From Algoriphagus iocasae (GTDB taxonomy: Bacteria; Bacteroidota; Bacteroidia; Cytophagales; Cyclobacteriaceae), in assembly GCF_014206875.1 (NCBI RefSeq), contig NZ_JACIJO010000002.1, positions 1,524,126 through 1,588,125 of the forward strand: DNA of 64,000 nucleotides. Direction: 5' to 3'. The position numbers were made by a program, and so were the translations under genes. The notes below the pieces were generated by a model. That model was not told where the DNA came from and searched no databases. It saw only the letters and a program-made list of their open reading frames with translations. Shown piece by piece: positions 8,334-18,139 of the stretch. The stretch's first letter is position 1. Each line of letters opens with the position of its first letter.

Positions 8334-10749
8334 ACTTTTCAATTTTGTAGCTGAATCTCCCAACACCAATTTTTCCTTGAGTGCTGAGTCCCTCAATCTG
8401 GCCAAAAACTTCAGTTTCTATGTCATGGTTATAGAATGACACCGATGCTCTTCCCAAGGAATCAGTTTGGATAAATGGCTCCCAAAAAATTGTGGCTCGT
8501 CGATCCGGTTTTGGATTGTTTATGTTTTGAACCGGATATTTAGGAGAGTAAAATTCCTTCTGAACTTGATACCCTTTTAAGACCAGGGTTTCTGCTTCTT
8601 GCTTAATGGAGCTTTTTCCGTTGATACTTTTTCTTGTGTAAAACCCTATAGCTCCGTTAGCTCCTCTTGATCCAAAGACAGCAGTGTCTGGACCTTTCCA
8701 TACGGTATAACTTTCGATATCTTGGACTGGGATGGTAATCAAACTTTTAATATCAATGGGAATGTCATCGATCATAATCAAAGGATCTGTTCCATTCTTG
8801 ATAGAACCATATCCTTGAATCAATACTTTCCAATCTGAGCCATTTCCCGAAACTTGCACACCTGAAACACGTCCCCGAACCAGTTCCAGAGGATGCTGTT
8901 GATTTTCAAGACCTGGATTTCCGGCTACTTGCACTTTTACCGAACCCTCTCCATAGATTTTTGGACCTGTGTATTCTGGTTCAATTTTCTTGCCTTTGAC
9001 CTCCACTCCATCTAATAGGTACTCAGAGTTATCTAAATCAAAGGCCTTATTGCTGTTTTTACGAAGCTCTGATTCACTTAGGAAAGATTTGGGCAAAGCA
9101 GCTTTTTTTGAATTGAATAAAGGCTGATTATTCGGGATTTTCGGAAAAAGATAGCTGGTGTCAAGAAGAATTAAGCCTGCTTTCCCATTTTCAGCTTTTC
9201 CTTGCAATACCAGTTTTGTGGTGTCAAAAAAGACTAGATCAGTGAGTTCAAAGCTGCCCTTTTCTGTAGTTTGAGCGGTTTTAGAATCTGGAAAAGGGAA
9301 TAATGAAAGATAGGAAACAGAACCTGCAGCCAAAGGATTTTGGTTTTTGTCCACCAGTTTCCCCTTTACTGTTATCCCTTTTTCAATTGGATATTCAGGC
9401 TTGGCAATATTTCCTTCTAGAGCTTCCGAGATAGTAAACTTTCTCCATCCCTGCGTCATCATCAATAAATCCAAAGCTTCTTCACGATCCTGATTTTCTG
9501 GATTGAAATAATAACCCGGGGATTCTAGATGCCCTTTAAGTTCAGAAGACATCAAAAGATAAGATTGAATCGTTTCACCGTTTTCATCCAAATAAATCTG
9601 TCCACCATCGACAACATTTAAGGAAAAGTTGGCGATCACAGGATTGCCATTTTGATCTTTAGCTTCTATATCGAGATGTACCGAATCTCTAGGAGCATAG
9701 GACATTTTATCAGGGTTGACAGAAATCTGAATTTGATCTTGATAATCGATGAAAACCAGCCGCTCAGACAATGGATTGCCCTCTTCATCCATCACAGTGA
9801 TTTGGGTGATTCCAGAAGGAAATTCCTTTTTAGGGATTTTGGAAAATGAAATCTTATTTGATAAATCAATTCGGCTTGTTGCTCCGACCAAACCTCTTGT
9901 TTGAGCTAGCAACAAAACTTGTTTCAGTTCTGAGTTTTTGCTGGATTGTATTTTGATGAGTAGGTCGTTTGACTTAGGTGAATTGGTCACTGATAAGAGT
10001 ATTCCTGATGCTAAGGAATTTGGCAATTGGATAGTTTGTCCAGTTTCTTTTACTCTTGCCTGATAGTTTTTTCCTTTCTCAGGGATGAAAGCGAAAACCC
10101 CCATCCCTAGATGATTGCTTTTAAACTCCCTTATTATATTTCCATTTTCCAGAATTTCACCTGTAACATTTCGGCTCCATCCATCCCTACCTATTGCTTT
10201 GAAAGCCAATTTATTCATCAAACCCTCAATAAGATTTCCTCCCTCTGGGAAAAACTGGAGGTCTATAACGTCTTTTGGAAATTCATTTTCTCCTTTCTCT
10301 TCTATTCCGCTCACAATTGTGATTTGTTTATGGAAAAAGTATTCCTCTTCCGAATTCCTCATCCAGTTGGTATAAGCTCTCAATAGATAGCTTCCCGGTG
10401 GAATTGAATCAGGTAAAGTCAAATATCCTGATGCAAATCCATCAGGAGAAAAAATTTTATGATGTTTAATGATTTGCCGGCCTGTATCGATCAACTCTAT
10501 ATAAATAGTATTGCTGAGTGTGGAGGTTTGATGAAATGGACCTGCGGTCAAATAGGTTTTGAACCAAATCGTTTCGCCTAAAGCATAAAAATCCCTGTCT
10601 GTATGAACATAAGCTTTCTCTTGGGGTCTTTCAGAAAGATATTTCTCAAAAGAAGAAATGATTCTATCCAGCGGATCATTTACTGGAATGTATGAAGACA
10701 AAAAAATAAATAAAACTAAAACAGAAACTGTGTAATGATACTTTGTCAA
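8332..10749 (-). CDS. Secreted protein with MG2-like and TonB-plug domains, no barrel
   Basis: An 805-aa exported protein (hydrophobic signal at residues 7-22). The N-terminal third resembles macroglobulin-like MG2 domains (YVHTDRDFYALGETIWFK, then LPDSIPPGSYLLRAYTNWM). A plug-like domain similar to that of SusC/TonB-dependent receptors follows in the C-terminal third (GRVSGVQVSGNG, DPLIMIDDIPI, YTVWKGPDTAVFGSRGANG). There is no room for a 22-strand barrel after the plug, so it is not a transporter on its own. Proteins of this architecture are frequent in Bacteroidota and remain functionally unassigned. An envelope or periplasmic role is likely. Confidence 0.8.
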   Translation of the reverse strand: MTKYHYTVSVLVLFIFLSSYIPVNDPLDRIISSFEKYLSERPQEKAYVHTDRDFYALGETIWFKTYLTAGPFHQTSTLSNTIYIELIDTGRQIIKHHKIFSPDGFASGYLTLPDSIPPGSYLLRAYTNWMRNSEEEYFFHKQITIVSGIEEKGENEFPKDVIDLQFFPEGGNLIEGLMNKLAFKAIGRDGWSRNVTGEILENGNIIREFKSNHLGMGVFAFIPEKGKNYQARVKETGQTIQLPNSLASGILLSVTNSPKSNDLLIKIQSSKNSELKQVLLLAQTRGLVGATSRIDLSNKISFSKIPKKEFPSGITQITVMDEEGNPLSERLVFIDYQDQIQISVNPDKMSYAPRDSVHLDIEAKDQNGNPVIANFSLNVVDGGQIYLDENGETIQSYLLMSSELKGHLESPGYYFNPENQDREEALDLLMMTQGWRKFTISEALEGNIAKPEYPIEKGITVKGKLVDKNQNPLAAGSVSYLSLFPFPDSKTAQTTEKGSFELTDLVFFDTTKLVLQGKAENGKAGLILLDTSYLFPKIPNNQPLFNSKKAALPKSFLSESELRKNSNKAFDLDNSEYLLDGVEVKGKKIEPEYTGPKIYGEGSVKVQVAGNPGLENQQHPLELVRGRVSGVQVSGNGSDWKVLIQGYGSIKNGTDPLIMIDDIPIDIKSLITIPVQDIESYTVWKGPDTAVFGSRGANGAIGFYTRKSINGKSSIKQEAETLVLKGYQVQKEFYSPKYPVQNINNPKPDRRATIFWEPFIQTDSLGRASVSFYNHDIETEVFGQIEGLSTQGKIGVGRFSYKIEK

Positions 10750-10925
10750 TCTGAAGGTTTTTAAAAAGCGAGGATAGTTAAATCAATTAAACTAAAAATT
10801 TGATTTTAGGTTAGTTTTTCGGTTGAACAAGTCAAAATTATTTTTTGGTTTAACCATTTAGCCAGCAGTTGAATTTCAGTATTAATAAGGAACAAACTCC
10901 TCTTTCCCCCTAAACCTGGATGGTT

Positions 10926-11219
10926 TTATATTATCATAAGTATTAAAAGCACCACATTTATCGCAATCCTGAAAATAAAGGCAATGTTATTCTTAACTGG
11001 ATTTTCAATATTTTCTTTGTGCTTGATACTCTGAAAGAAATAATAGGATGAGGCTATAATTGTCAAGCAGACGACGAGAATCAATGGAATAGTCAGAAAG
11101 TTTAACTCCTCAATTCTGCTTGCAAACGCATTGATAATAAATGAGATCATGGTCACAATGCTCCCGATGGAATGAGCCTTGTGGATTTGAGATAAAAGAT
11201 GGGCGTCTGTATCTTTCAA
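10926..11219 (-). CDS. Small membrane protein, unknown function
   Basis: A 97-aa protein not recognised as any family. It has three predicted membrane helices (about residues 18-34, 40-62 and 78-97) separated by a short basic loop (KHKENIENPVKNN). The gene stands alone between the plug-domain gene and adenine deaminase, with no strong promoter or terminator visible. Length and hydrophobic pattern make it a plausible real gene. Confidence 0.55.
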   Translation of the reverse strand: MKDTDAHLLSQIHKAHSIGSIVTMISFIINAFASRIEELNFLTIPLILVVCLTIIASSYYFFQSIKHKENIENPVKNNIAFIFRIAINVVLLILMII

Positions 11220-11300
11220 AATAGGACAAATAATTTTTTAGCAGAAAAGAAGAAAGAAAGTTTCAGAATGAACTATAAGCTAAGTTTTGGGCTTCATCGG

Positions 11301-12947
11301 TCACCCAGCATCGGGCATCGGACTTTCTAAAAACACCTCCTCAAACTCAAACTTCTGCCCATTAAACAAGCCTTTGTCACTTAGCTTCAAATCAGGAATC
11401 ACCAGCAAGGCCATAAAGCTCAGCGTCATAAATGGCGAGTTCAGTGTAGCTCCCATATCTTTTGCTAGTTTGTCTATTCGAGTGTAGGCTTTAGCGACTT
11501 CATATCCATCCGAAGCAGACATAATTCCGCCGACTGGAAGTGGGAGAATTTCTTCCTGGTCTCCGGAAACCGCAGAAACTCCACCTTTGGCTTCAATGAT
11601 TAAATTGACAGCTTTGCAGATGGATTTATCATCGATCCCCACAGCAATAATATTATGAGAGTCATGTCCGACAGAGGAAGCAATTGCGCCAGTTTTCAAT
11701 CCAAAGTTTTTGATAAACGCCACCGCCGGAGCAGCATCTTCGTAGCGATTGACTACAGTGATTTTTAGGATGTCTTCGGTTGGATTTGATTCGGCAAAGC
11801 CGTTTTTGATCAAAATTTCTCCTGAGATTTCCGGGGTGATCAATTGACCATCCAATGCTTCGATGACTCTGACTTTATTTCCATGGGCTTTGATTTGAAA
11901 GTCTTCGGGCTTTTTGAGCGAAGTATGGAAATTATTGATAATCTCATTTTTGATCGGTTTGATCAGTGTTTCTCCATTTTCTGCAACTTTTGCTCCATTG
12001 ATAAAAGTGCTGATGACTTGGAAGTCTTTCAGGTCTTTCACTAAAATAAAATCTGCAGGATCCCCTTCTCTAAGTTGCCCAATATTCATCGCATAGTGAG
12101 CGATAGGATTCAGGCAAGCAGCTTGAAGTACCTTGAATAAATCTTTGCCTTTTGCGACAGCTCTGGCAGCTAGTTCATTGATATGGGAAATGGCGAGATT
12201 ATCCGGGTGCTTATCATCTGAGCAAAACATAATTTGATCCGGAAATTCATCGATCAGATCAATCAGGGCTTCAAAGTTTTTTGCAGCGGAACCTTCACGA
12301 ATCGCGATTTTCATCCCCAGTTTGATTTTGCCCAGTGCCTCTTCATAGGTAAAGCATTCATGATCGGTGCTAGGCCCTGCTGAGAAGTATTTCTCTGCCA
12401 ATTCGCCTTTGAGTCCAGGAGCATGACCATCGATGGGTTTTCCGTATTTCTTCGAGATCCGAATTTTCTCCATCACCAGCTCATCCCGATTCACCGTTCC
12501 GGGCCAATTCATCATTTCCGCCAAATAGTGGATCTCAGGTCTGGACATCAGGTTTTCTATATCAGCTGCATCGATTTCTCCACCTGCAGTTTCAAAAGGA
12601 GTTGCAGGGACACATGAGGGAGCACCAAAGTAGAATTTAAAAGGGACCTGTTTTCCATTTTCAATCATATAATCCACCCCTTTCATGCCGCAGACGTTGG
12701 CGATTTCATGTGGATCGGAAACTGTGGCAACAGTCCCATGACAGACCGCCAACCTTGCAAATTCCGAAGGAACCAGCATGGAACTCTCCACATGCACATG
12801 AGCATCTATAAATCCAGGCATTAGGAATGGTAGGTTTTCATCCGAATCGATGCGATTAATTGCTTGGATTTTTCCATCAGTAATTTCAATCGAGACGGGA
12901 TAAATAGACTTTTGGAGAATGTCAACCAGTTGTCCTTTGAGAATCAT
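11301..12947 (-). CDS. ade: Adenine deaminase
   Basis: Converts adenine to hypoxanthine and ammonia in purine salvage. The metal-binding motif [10 protein letters not shown] (H50, H52) near the N-terminus is typical of this amidohydrolase family, and later blocks such as [15 protein letters not shown] and [11 protein letters not shown] carry further ligands. At 548 aa it fits Ade proteins. It is monocistronic and divergent from cmk. The last codons (SPMPDAG) are encoded by three copies of a CCGATG word that continue past the stop, so the C-terminal tail may come from an intergenic repeat. Confidence 0.95.
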   Translation of the reverse strand: MILKGQLVDILQKSIYPVSIEITDGKIQAINRIDSDENLPFLMPGFIDAHVHVESSMLVPSEFARLAVCHGTVATVSDPHEIANVCGMKGVDYMIENGKQVPFKFYFGAPSCVPATPFETAGGEIDAADIENLMSRPEIHYLAEMMNWPGTVNRDELVMEKIRISKKYGKPIDGHAPGLKGELAEKYFSAGPSTDHECFTYEEALGKIKLGMKIAIREGSAAKNFEALIDLIDEFPDQIMFCSDDKHPDNLAISHINELAARAVAKGKDLFKVLQAACLNPIAHYAMNIGQLREGDPADFILVKDLKDFQVISTFINGAKVAENGETLIKPIKNEIINNFHTSLKKPEDFQIKAHGNKVRVIEALDGQLITPEISGEILIKNGFAESNPTEDILKITVVNRYEDAAPAVAFIKNFGLKTGAIASSVGHDSHNIIAVGIDDKSICKAVNLIIEAKGGVSAVSGDQEEILPLPVGGIMSASDGYEVAKAYTRIDKLAKDMGATLNSPFMTLSFMALLVIPDLKLSDKGLFNGQKFEFEEVFLESPMPDAG

Positions 12948-13031
12948 GGAGAAACAATTAAAAATTTTGCAAAGCGCCCGTGAATTGATCAGGTCTTTCT
13001 GCTGTTGGGAATAGGTTTAGATTAAAACTAC

Positions 13032-13039
13032 TATATTTG
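13032..13039 (+). promoter_or_regulatory. Consensus -7 promoter box of cmk
   Basis: TATATTTG matches TAnnTTTG exactly. A GTTG lies 24 bases upstream as a possible -33 element. The box overlaps the GTG at 13039, so that codon cannot be the start on a transcript beginning here. This supports the ATG at 13078. Confidence 0.6.
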
Positions 13040-13077
13040 TGGCTGAAATAAAAAGCGGATTAAAGCAGGTTTTTTCG

Positions 13078-13782
13078 ATGGGTAAAATCGTCATTGCAAT
13101 TGATGGATATTCAGGATGTGGAAAGAGTTCAACCGCCAAGGCAGTTGCAAAAGAATTGGGCTACACCTATATCGACACTGGGGCAATGTACAGAGCTGCT
13201 ACCCTTCATTTTTTGAACAATTTTGTCACGCTTTCTAATCCACATGAGGTAGAAAAAGCCCTCAAATCACTAGATATCAGCTTTCATTTTAACCCGGAAA
13301 CAGAAAAGCAAGAGACTTTTCTCAATGGGTTGAATGTGGAAAATGAAATCCGAAAGATGAAAATCTCGTCTAAAGTAAGTGAAGTTGCTGCAATCAAGGA
13401 AGTTCGAAAAGAACTGGTTGCGCAGCAAAAGGGGTTTGGTAAGAAGAAAGGAGTGGTCATGGACGGACGAGATGTCGGTTCTGTAGTATTCCCGGATGCC
13501 GAATTAAAAGTGTTTATGACTGCTAATCTCCACACCCGCGCTGAAAGACGTCAGCAGGAGCTCCTTGAAAAAGGAGAAATGGTTGATTTGGAGGAAATAA
13601 AAAATAACCTGGGGGAAAGAGATCGGATAGATTCTTCCCGCGAAGTTGGCCCATTGATCAAAGTATCTGATGCCATAGAAATTGACACGAGTTATATTGA
13701 TTTTGAAGATCAGGTAGCTCAAATCGTCGATCAGGCAAAGAAAATCATCGAAAAAGAGAAAAGCTATGCAGGTAACCATTGA
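13078..13782 (+). CDS. cmk: Cytidylate kinase
   Basis: Phosphorylates CMP and dCMP using ATP. The P-loop is IDGYSGCGKSSTAK near the N-terminus; IDTGAMYRAAT and MDGRDVGSVVFPDAELKVFM are the CMP-binding blocks. From ATG 13078 the protein is 234 aa, typical for Cmk. The longer GTG form adds residues with no family match and would start inside the promoter. The 3' end overlaps ispH by 17 bp, so the two genes are translationally coupled. Confidence 0.95.
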   Translation: MGKIVIAIDGYSGCGKSSTAKAVAKELGYTYIDTGAMYRAATLHFLNNFVTLSNPHEVEKALKSLDISFHFNPETEKQETFLNGLNVENEIRKMKISSKVSEVAAIKEVRKELVAQQKGFGKKKGVVMDGRDVGSVVFPDAELKVFMTANLHTRAERRQQELLEKGEMVDLEEIKNNLGERDRIDSSREVGPLIKVSDAIEIDTSYIDFEDQVAQIVDQAKKIIEKEKSYAGNH

Positions 13783-14662
13783 TAAAAATTCAGGTTATTG
13801 CTTCGGAGTGGAGTTTGCCATCAAGATGGCAGAAGATGAGATGGAACAAAGCGATCAGCTTTATTGCCTTGGAGATATCGTCCATAATGATATGGAGGTA
13901 AAGCGCTTACGCGAAAAAGGCTTAGTGGTGATTGATCGTGAAGAATTGCAGGAATTAAGCAATTGCAAAGTGTTGATTCGTGCTCACGGAGAACCGCCGG
14001 AGACGTATAAAACTGCGATTGAAAACAATATCGAATTAATAGATGCTTCTTGTCCAGTTGTTTTAAAATTACAACATAGAGTAAAGACTGCCTTTGACCG
14101 CATGGAGCGTGAGAATGGTCAGATCGTCATTTATGGTAAGAAAGGACATGCGGAAGTGATCGGTTTGACTGGTCAGACTTTGGAGAAGGCTGTGGTGGTG
14201 ATGGAAGAAAGTGATCTGGAAAAAATAGATTACACTCGTCCTGTAACTCTCTTTAGCCAGACCACAAAAAGCACCAAAGGATTTTACGATCTGTCTCAAA
14301 AAATCGAAGAAAGAATCAAAAATGCCAATTCCGAAATGGAAGAGGTGCCATTTAATGCAAATGATTCTATTTGTCGCCAAGTTTCCAATCGCGAACCGCA
14401 ACTTCAGCGCTTTGCCCATGAAAACGATGTGATTCTTTTCGTTTCCGGAAAGAAAAGCTCCAATGGAAAAGCACTATACCAGGTTTGTCTCAATGAGAAT
14501 AAGAGAAGTTATTTCATTGAAAATGAGACAGAAATGAATTCAGAATGGTTTAAACCTGAAGATAAAGTTGGTGTTTGTGGAGCGACATCTACGCCGATGT
14601 GGCTGATGGAACAAGTAAAATCTCATTTAGAATCAATGGAAGAAAGTGCTTTGCCGATCTGA
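13766..14662 (+). CDS. ispH: 4-hydroxy-3-methylbut-2-enyl diphosphate reductase
   Basis: The last enzyme of the MEP isoprenoid pathway, giving IPP and DMAPP from HMBPP with a [4Fe-4S] cluster. The three cluster cysteines are present at C12 (GYCFGV), C96 (DASCPVV) and C203 (SICRQVSNRE). The SQTTKST and GATSTP blocks also fit. The 298-aa length is usual. It overlaps cmk. A second MEP-pathway gene, ispE, occurs elsewhere in the window on the other strand. Confidence 0.96.
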   Translation: MQVTIDKNSGYCFGVEFAIKMAEDEMEQSDQLYCLGDIVHNDMEVKRLREKGLVVIDREELQELSNCKVLIRAHGEPPETYKTAIENNIELIDASCPVVLKLQHRVKTAFDRMERENGQIVIYGKKGHAEVIGLTGQTLEKAVVVMEESDLEKIDYTRPVTLFSQTTKSTKGFYDLSQKIEERIKNANSEMEEVPFNANDSICRQVSNREPQLQRFAHENDVILFVSGKKSSNGKALYQVCLNENKRSYFIENETEMNSEWFKPEDKVGVCGATSTPMWLMEQVKSHLESMEESALPI

Positions 14663-14755
14663 TTTAAATATCACCTTCAGAAATAATTGGCAACCATTCT
14701 CTTAAAAAGTGAAACATAATATCCCAGATACTCCCTAAATAAAATTTGTATTTAT

Positions 14756-14763
14756 TAGATTTG
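14756..14763 (+). promoter_or_regulatory. Possible -7 promoter box of the nqr operon
   Basis: TAGATTTG matches TAnnTTTG and lies 36 bases before the nqrA ATG. No convincing -33 element is visible at the right distance, so this is a candidate only. Confidence 0.4.
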
Positions 14764-14799
14764 GGGCGTTTTTCAAAGGCTCATAGTTCAAAAACAGAT

Positions 14800-16152
14800 A
14801 TGTCTAAAATAGTGAAGCTTAAGAAGGGTTTTGACCTCAAACTGGTAGGAAAGGCTAATCAAGAGTTAGCTGATTTTGCTCCAGCTCAAACCTTCGCCAT
14901 TAAGCCGACGGACTTTATTGGCTTGCAAAGGCCTAAAGTACTTGTCAACGAAGGAGATACCGTAAAGGCTGGTACTCCCATCATGTTCGATAAAGCCATG
15001 GATCAGGTAATCTACACTTCACCGGTTTCCGGTCAGGTAGTAGAGGTCAAAAGAGGAGAGAAGAGAAAGCTTCTTGAAATCAAGATCCAAGCGGACGCAA
15101 CCATCACCCACGAAGATTTAGGAAAAGCCAATTTAGCCTCTCTTGACAGAGATGCTTTAGTTGCTAAAATTGCCGGTTCTGGCGTTTGGCCTTCCATCAT
15201 CCAAAGACCATACGGGATTGTAGCAAATCCTGCTGACACTCCTAAGGCTATTTTCGTATCTGGTTTTGATACAAATCCTTTGGCAGCTGATTATGGTTTC
15301 ACTCTGAAAGGTGATGAGAACTACTTCCAGGCTGGTATTGATGCTTTGGCAAAACTTACTACTGGTAAAGTTCATCTAAACCTTGATGGTGCTAACCCAA
15401 CTCCGGCTGTTTTTGCAAATGTAAAAAATGCAGAAATCAACAAATTTTCCGGTCCACACCCAGCAGGAAACGTAGGGATTCAAATCCATCATTTAGATCC
15501 TATTAATAAAGGAGAAATTGCATGGACTGTTAACCCTTATGGAGTTGTTCAGATCGGTAAATTGCTTTTGGAAGGTATTTATGATGCCTCTAAAGTTGTA
15601 GCAGTGACGGGTTCTGAAGTAACCAAAGCTGCTTATGTGAAAACTTACACAGGAGCAAACGTTTCAACTTTCACAAAAGGAAATCTTAATTCAGGTCATG
15701 TCAGAGTGATTTCTGGAAATGTTCTTTCCGGAGAGAAAATCTCTTTGGATGGCTACATTGGATATTATCACAACCAGATTACTGTTATCCCTGAGGGAGA
15801 TTATGAGGAATTCTTGGGTTGGATCAAACCAACTACTTCCAAGTTGAGCTTTAGTAAGGCTTTGGGTATTTTCTCTTTCCTAAACAAAGGAGAGTTTAAA
15901 GTAGATACGAATACTCACGGTGAAGAAAGACCATTTGTGGTGACTGGAGTTTTTGAAAAAGTACTTCCAATGGATATCCTTCCTACTTATTTGTTTAAAG
16001 CGATCGTTTCTGAAGATTTTGACGAAATGGAAGAGCTTGGACTATATGAGATCATTGAAGAGGATGTGGCATTGTGTGAGTTTGTAGATCCTTCGAAGAA
16101 CGATTTGCAGGAATTGGTAAGAAATGGGATTGAATTATTAATGTATAGTTAA
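14800..16152 (+). CDS. nqrA: Na+-translocating NADH:quinone reductase subunit A
   Basis: Peripheral subunit of the Na+-NQR respiratory sodium pump, implicated in quinone binding. The sequence opens MSKIVKLKKGFDLKLVGKA and contains the usual blocks IGLQRPKVLVNEGDTVKAG and FSGPHPAGNVGIQIHHLDP. From ATG 14800 it is 450 aa, matching the family norm of about 446. The TTG-initiated extension to 14746 is rejected because it runs through the promoter candidate. It is the first gene of a tight nqrABCDE operon (3-bp gap to nqrB). Confidence 0.96.
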   Translation: MSKIVKLKKGFDLKLVGKANQELADFAPAQTFAIKPTDFIGLQRPKVLVNEGDTVKAGTPIMFDKAMDQVIYTSPVSGQVVEVKRGEKRKLLEIKIQADATITHEDLGKANLASLDRDALVAKIAGSGVWPSIIQRPYGIVANPADTPKAIFVSGFDTNPLAADYGFTLKGDENYFQAGIDALAKLTTGKVHLNLDGANPTPAVFANVKNAEINKFSGPHPAGNVGIQIHHLDPINKGEIAWTVNPYGVVQIGKLLLEGIYDASKVVAVTGSEVTKAAYVKTYTGANVSTFTKGNLNSGHVRVISGNVLSGEKISLDGYIGYYHNQITVIPEGDYEEFLGWIKPTTSKLSFSKALGIFSFLNKGEFKVDTNTHGEERPFVVTGVFEKVLPMDILPTYLFKAIVSEDFDEMEELGLYEIIEEDVALCEFVDPSKNDLQELVRNGIELLMYS

Positions 16153-16155
16153 AAT

Positions 16156-17358
16156 ATGAAGGCATTACAAAACTTATTTGATAAGCTAAAGCCGAATTTC
16201 GAAAAGGGTGGAAAGTGGGAGAAATTCTACACTCTTTATGAAGGACACCGGACGATTGCTTTTGCTCCTGATTTGACTACAAAGGCAAAAGGTGCGCAGA
16301 TTAAAGATGCTGTAGATTTAAAAAGAGTCATGATCACGGTAGTAATTGCCATGATCCCTGCTTTGATTTTCGGAATTTTGAACGTAGGATATCAGCACTT
16401 CCTAGCTGTAGGTGAAGAAGTGACTTGGGTGGACAGAGCACTTTTCGGTGCCATGGCCGTTCTTCCTACTTTAATTGTTTCTTATGCGGTAGGTCTATTG
16501 ACAGAATTTACTTTCTGTGTGATCAGAAACCACCCAATTAGTGAAGGATACTTGGTATCAGGGATGTTGATCGCCCTAGTGATGCCTCCATTTATTCCAT
16601 TATGGCAAGTGGCATTGGCTACAATCTTTGCCGTAGTAATCGGAAAAGAGGTTTTTGGCGGTACTGGTATGAACATCCTAAACGTAGCAATGACAGCAAG
16701 AGCATTCTTGTATTTTGCTTATCCTGCTCAGATTTCAGGTGATCAGGTTTGGACTTACCTAAGTGGTGAAACAGCTGTAGATGGTTTCTCTGGAGCAACT
16801 GCTCTTTCTGTAGCTTACAATGCTGGAGTAGAAGGAACACAAACAGCTGTTGAAGCTCTAAATGCTCACAATGCTTCTATCGGAGGTGATTTCAGCTTTA
16901 TGAATTTATTCATGGGTTGGGTTCCTGGTTCTATCGGTGAAACTTCTACTTTGATGGCTTTGGTTGGAGCGATTATCTTGATCGCAACAGGCGTAGCAAG
17001 CTGGAAAATCATAGTTTCTGGTTTTGCAGGAGCTTATGTGATGGGTACAGTATTGAATCTTTTGGCAGTGAATGAATACATGGCTATTCCACCTCAATAC
17101 CACTGGGTAATGGGAGGTATGGCTTTTGGATTGGTTTTCATGGCAACTGACCCGGTATCAGCGGCGCAGACAGAAACTGGAAAATGGATCTATGGTATGT
17201 TGATCGGTGTTTTGACTGTCATCATCCGAGTGACTAACCCAGCTTATCCAGAAGGGATCATGCTAGCAGTATTGTTAATGAACGTATTTGCTCCATTGAT
17301 CGATTATTATGTAGTAAAAGCTAACAAAACAAGGAGGTTACAACGTGCAACAGTCTAA
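16156..17358 (+). CDS. nqrB: Na+-translocating NADH:quinone reductase subunit B
   Basis: Integral membrane subunit with many helices that carries covalently bound FMN and riboflavin. The flavinylation motif DGFSGAT is present, with the acceptor threonine at residue 215. This matches the ApbE recognition pattern Dxx(S/T)GA(T/S). Length (400 aa) fits the family. Its end overlaps nqrC by 14 bp and contains a strong Shine-Dalgarno sequence for nqrC. No apbE gene for the flavin transfer is in the window. Confidence 0.96.
   Translation: MKALQNLFDKLKPNFEKGGKWEKFYTLYEGHRTIAFAPDLTTKAKGAQIKDAVDLKRVMITVVIAMIPALIFGILNVGYQHFLAVGEEVTWVDRALFGAMAVLPTLIVSYAVGLLTEFTFCVIRNHPISEGYLVSGMLIALVMPPFIPLWQVALATIFAVVIGKEVFGGTGMNILNVAMTARAFLYFAYPAQISGDQVWTYLSGETAVDGFSGATALSVAYNAGVEGTQTAVEALNAHNASIGGDFSFMNLFMGWVPGSIGETSTLMALVGAIILIATGVASWKIIVSGFAGAYVMGTVLNLLAVNEYMAIPPQYHWVMGGMAFGLVFMATDPVSAAQTETGKWIYGMLIGVLTVIIRVTNPAYPEGIMLAVLLMNVFAPLIDYYVVKANKTRRLQRATV
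17331..17337 (+). promoter_or_regulatory. Strong Shine-Dalgarno sequence fixing the nqrC GTG start
   Basis: AAGGAGG lies 7 bases before the GTG of nqrC, inside the end of nqrB. Such a perfect match to the 16S tail is rare in this phylum and decides the start codon. Confidence 0.75.
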
Positions 17359-18109
17359 CGCTTATATCATTACTTTCTCTGTCATTTTGACCGTAGTACT
17401 GGGTTTATTACTTTCCGGTACAGCTCAGGTTTTAGGTCCAAGACAGCAGGAAGCCATTGCTTTGGATAAGAAAAAGCAAATTCTAGGTGCTGTGATCAGC
17501 GGTGAAGAAATTTCAGCAATGTCTCCTCAGGAAGTAAACCAATATTACGAAAGTCATATTGGTGCTACTGTAGTAGATATCAATGGAAAAGAAGTTACTG
17601 AAAAAGATGGTGTAGCAGTTTCTGCCGAAAACGTAGACGTTGCTAAAAACTATAAGCTTCCAGCTGAAGATAGACTTTATCCAGTTTTCATTTATCATGA
17701 AGAAGGGGATGATTCTAAAGTAAAATCCTATATCCTTCCTTTATACGGAGCAGGCCTATGGGATGCAATCTGGGGATATCTTGCTTTGGATACAGATATG
17801 AATACTGTAGGTGGAATTACAATGGCACACGCCGGAGAAACTCCTGGACTTGGTGCAAGAATCACTACTCCCGAAGTTCAATCTAGATATTCAGGTAAAG
17901 AGATTTTTAATGAGTCTGGAGAATTGGTAGGAGTGGAAATGCAAAAAGGTGAAGGGAAGGATTATTCTTCTGAGCCACACAAAATTGATGGAATGTCAGG
18001 TGCTACTATTACAGGTACTGGCGTCAATAATATGGTGAAAAGTTACCTGAGTCATTATAAGGCTTATATTGAGTCAAAGAAATCTTCTCAGGCAGTAGCC
18101 GCTCTTTAA
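17345..18109 (+). CDS. nqrC: Na+-translocating NADH:quinone reductase subunit C
   Basis: Subunit with one N-terminal membrane helix (about residues 6-25) and a periplasmic FMN-binding domain. The flavin attachment motif is DGMSGAT with the acceptor threonine at residue 221. The GTG start is supported by the preceding AAGGAGG and a 14-bp overlap with nqrB. At 254 aa the length is normal. The block GETPGLGARI, typical of FMN-binding domains of NqrC/RnfG, is also present. Confidence 0.95.
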   Translation: MQQSNAYIITFSVILTVVLGLLLSGTAQVLGPRQQEAIALDKKKQILGAVISGEEISAMSPQEVNQYYESHIGATVVDINGKEVTEKDGVAVSAENVDVAKNYKLPAEDRLYPVFIYHEEGDDSKVKSYILPLYGAGLWDAIWGYLALDTDMNTVGGITMAHAGETPGLGARITTPEVQSRYSGKEIFNESGELVGVEMQKGEGKDYSSEPHKIDGMSGATITGTGVNNMVKSYLSHYKAYIESKKSSQAVAAL

Positions 18110-18139
18110 TCGAATTAAAACTCACTGAAATTTATCAAT

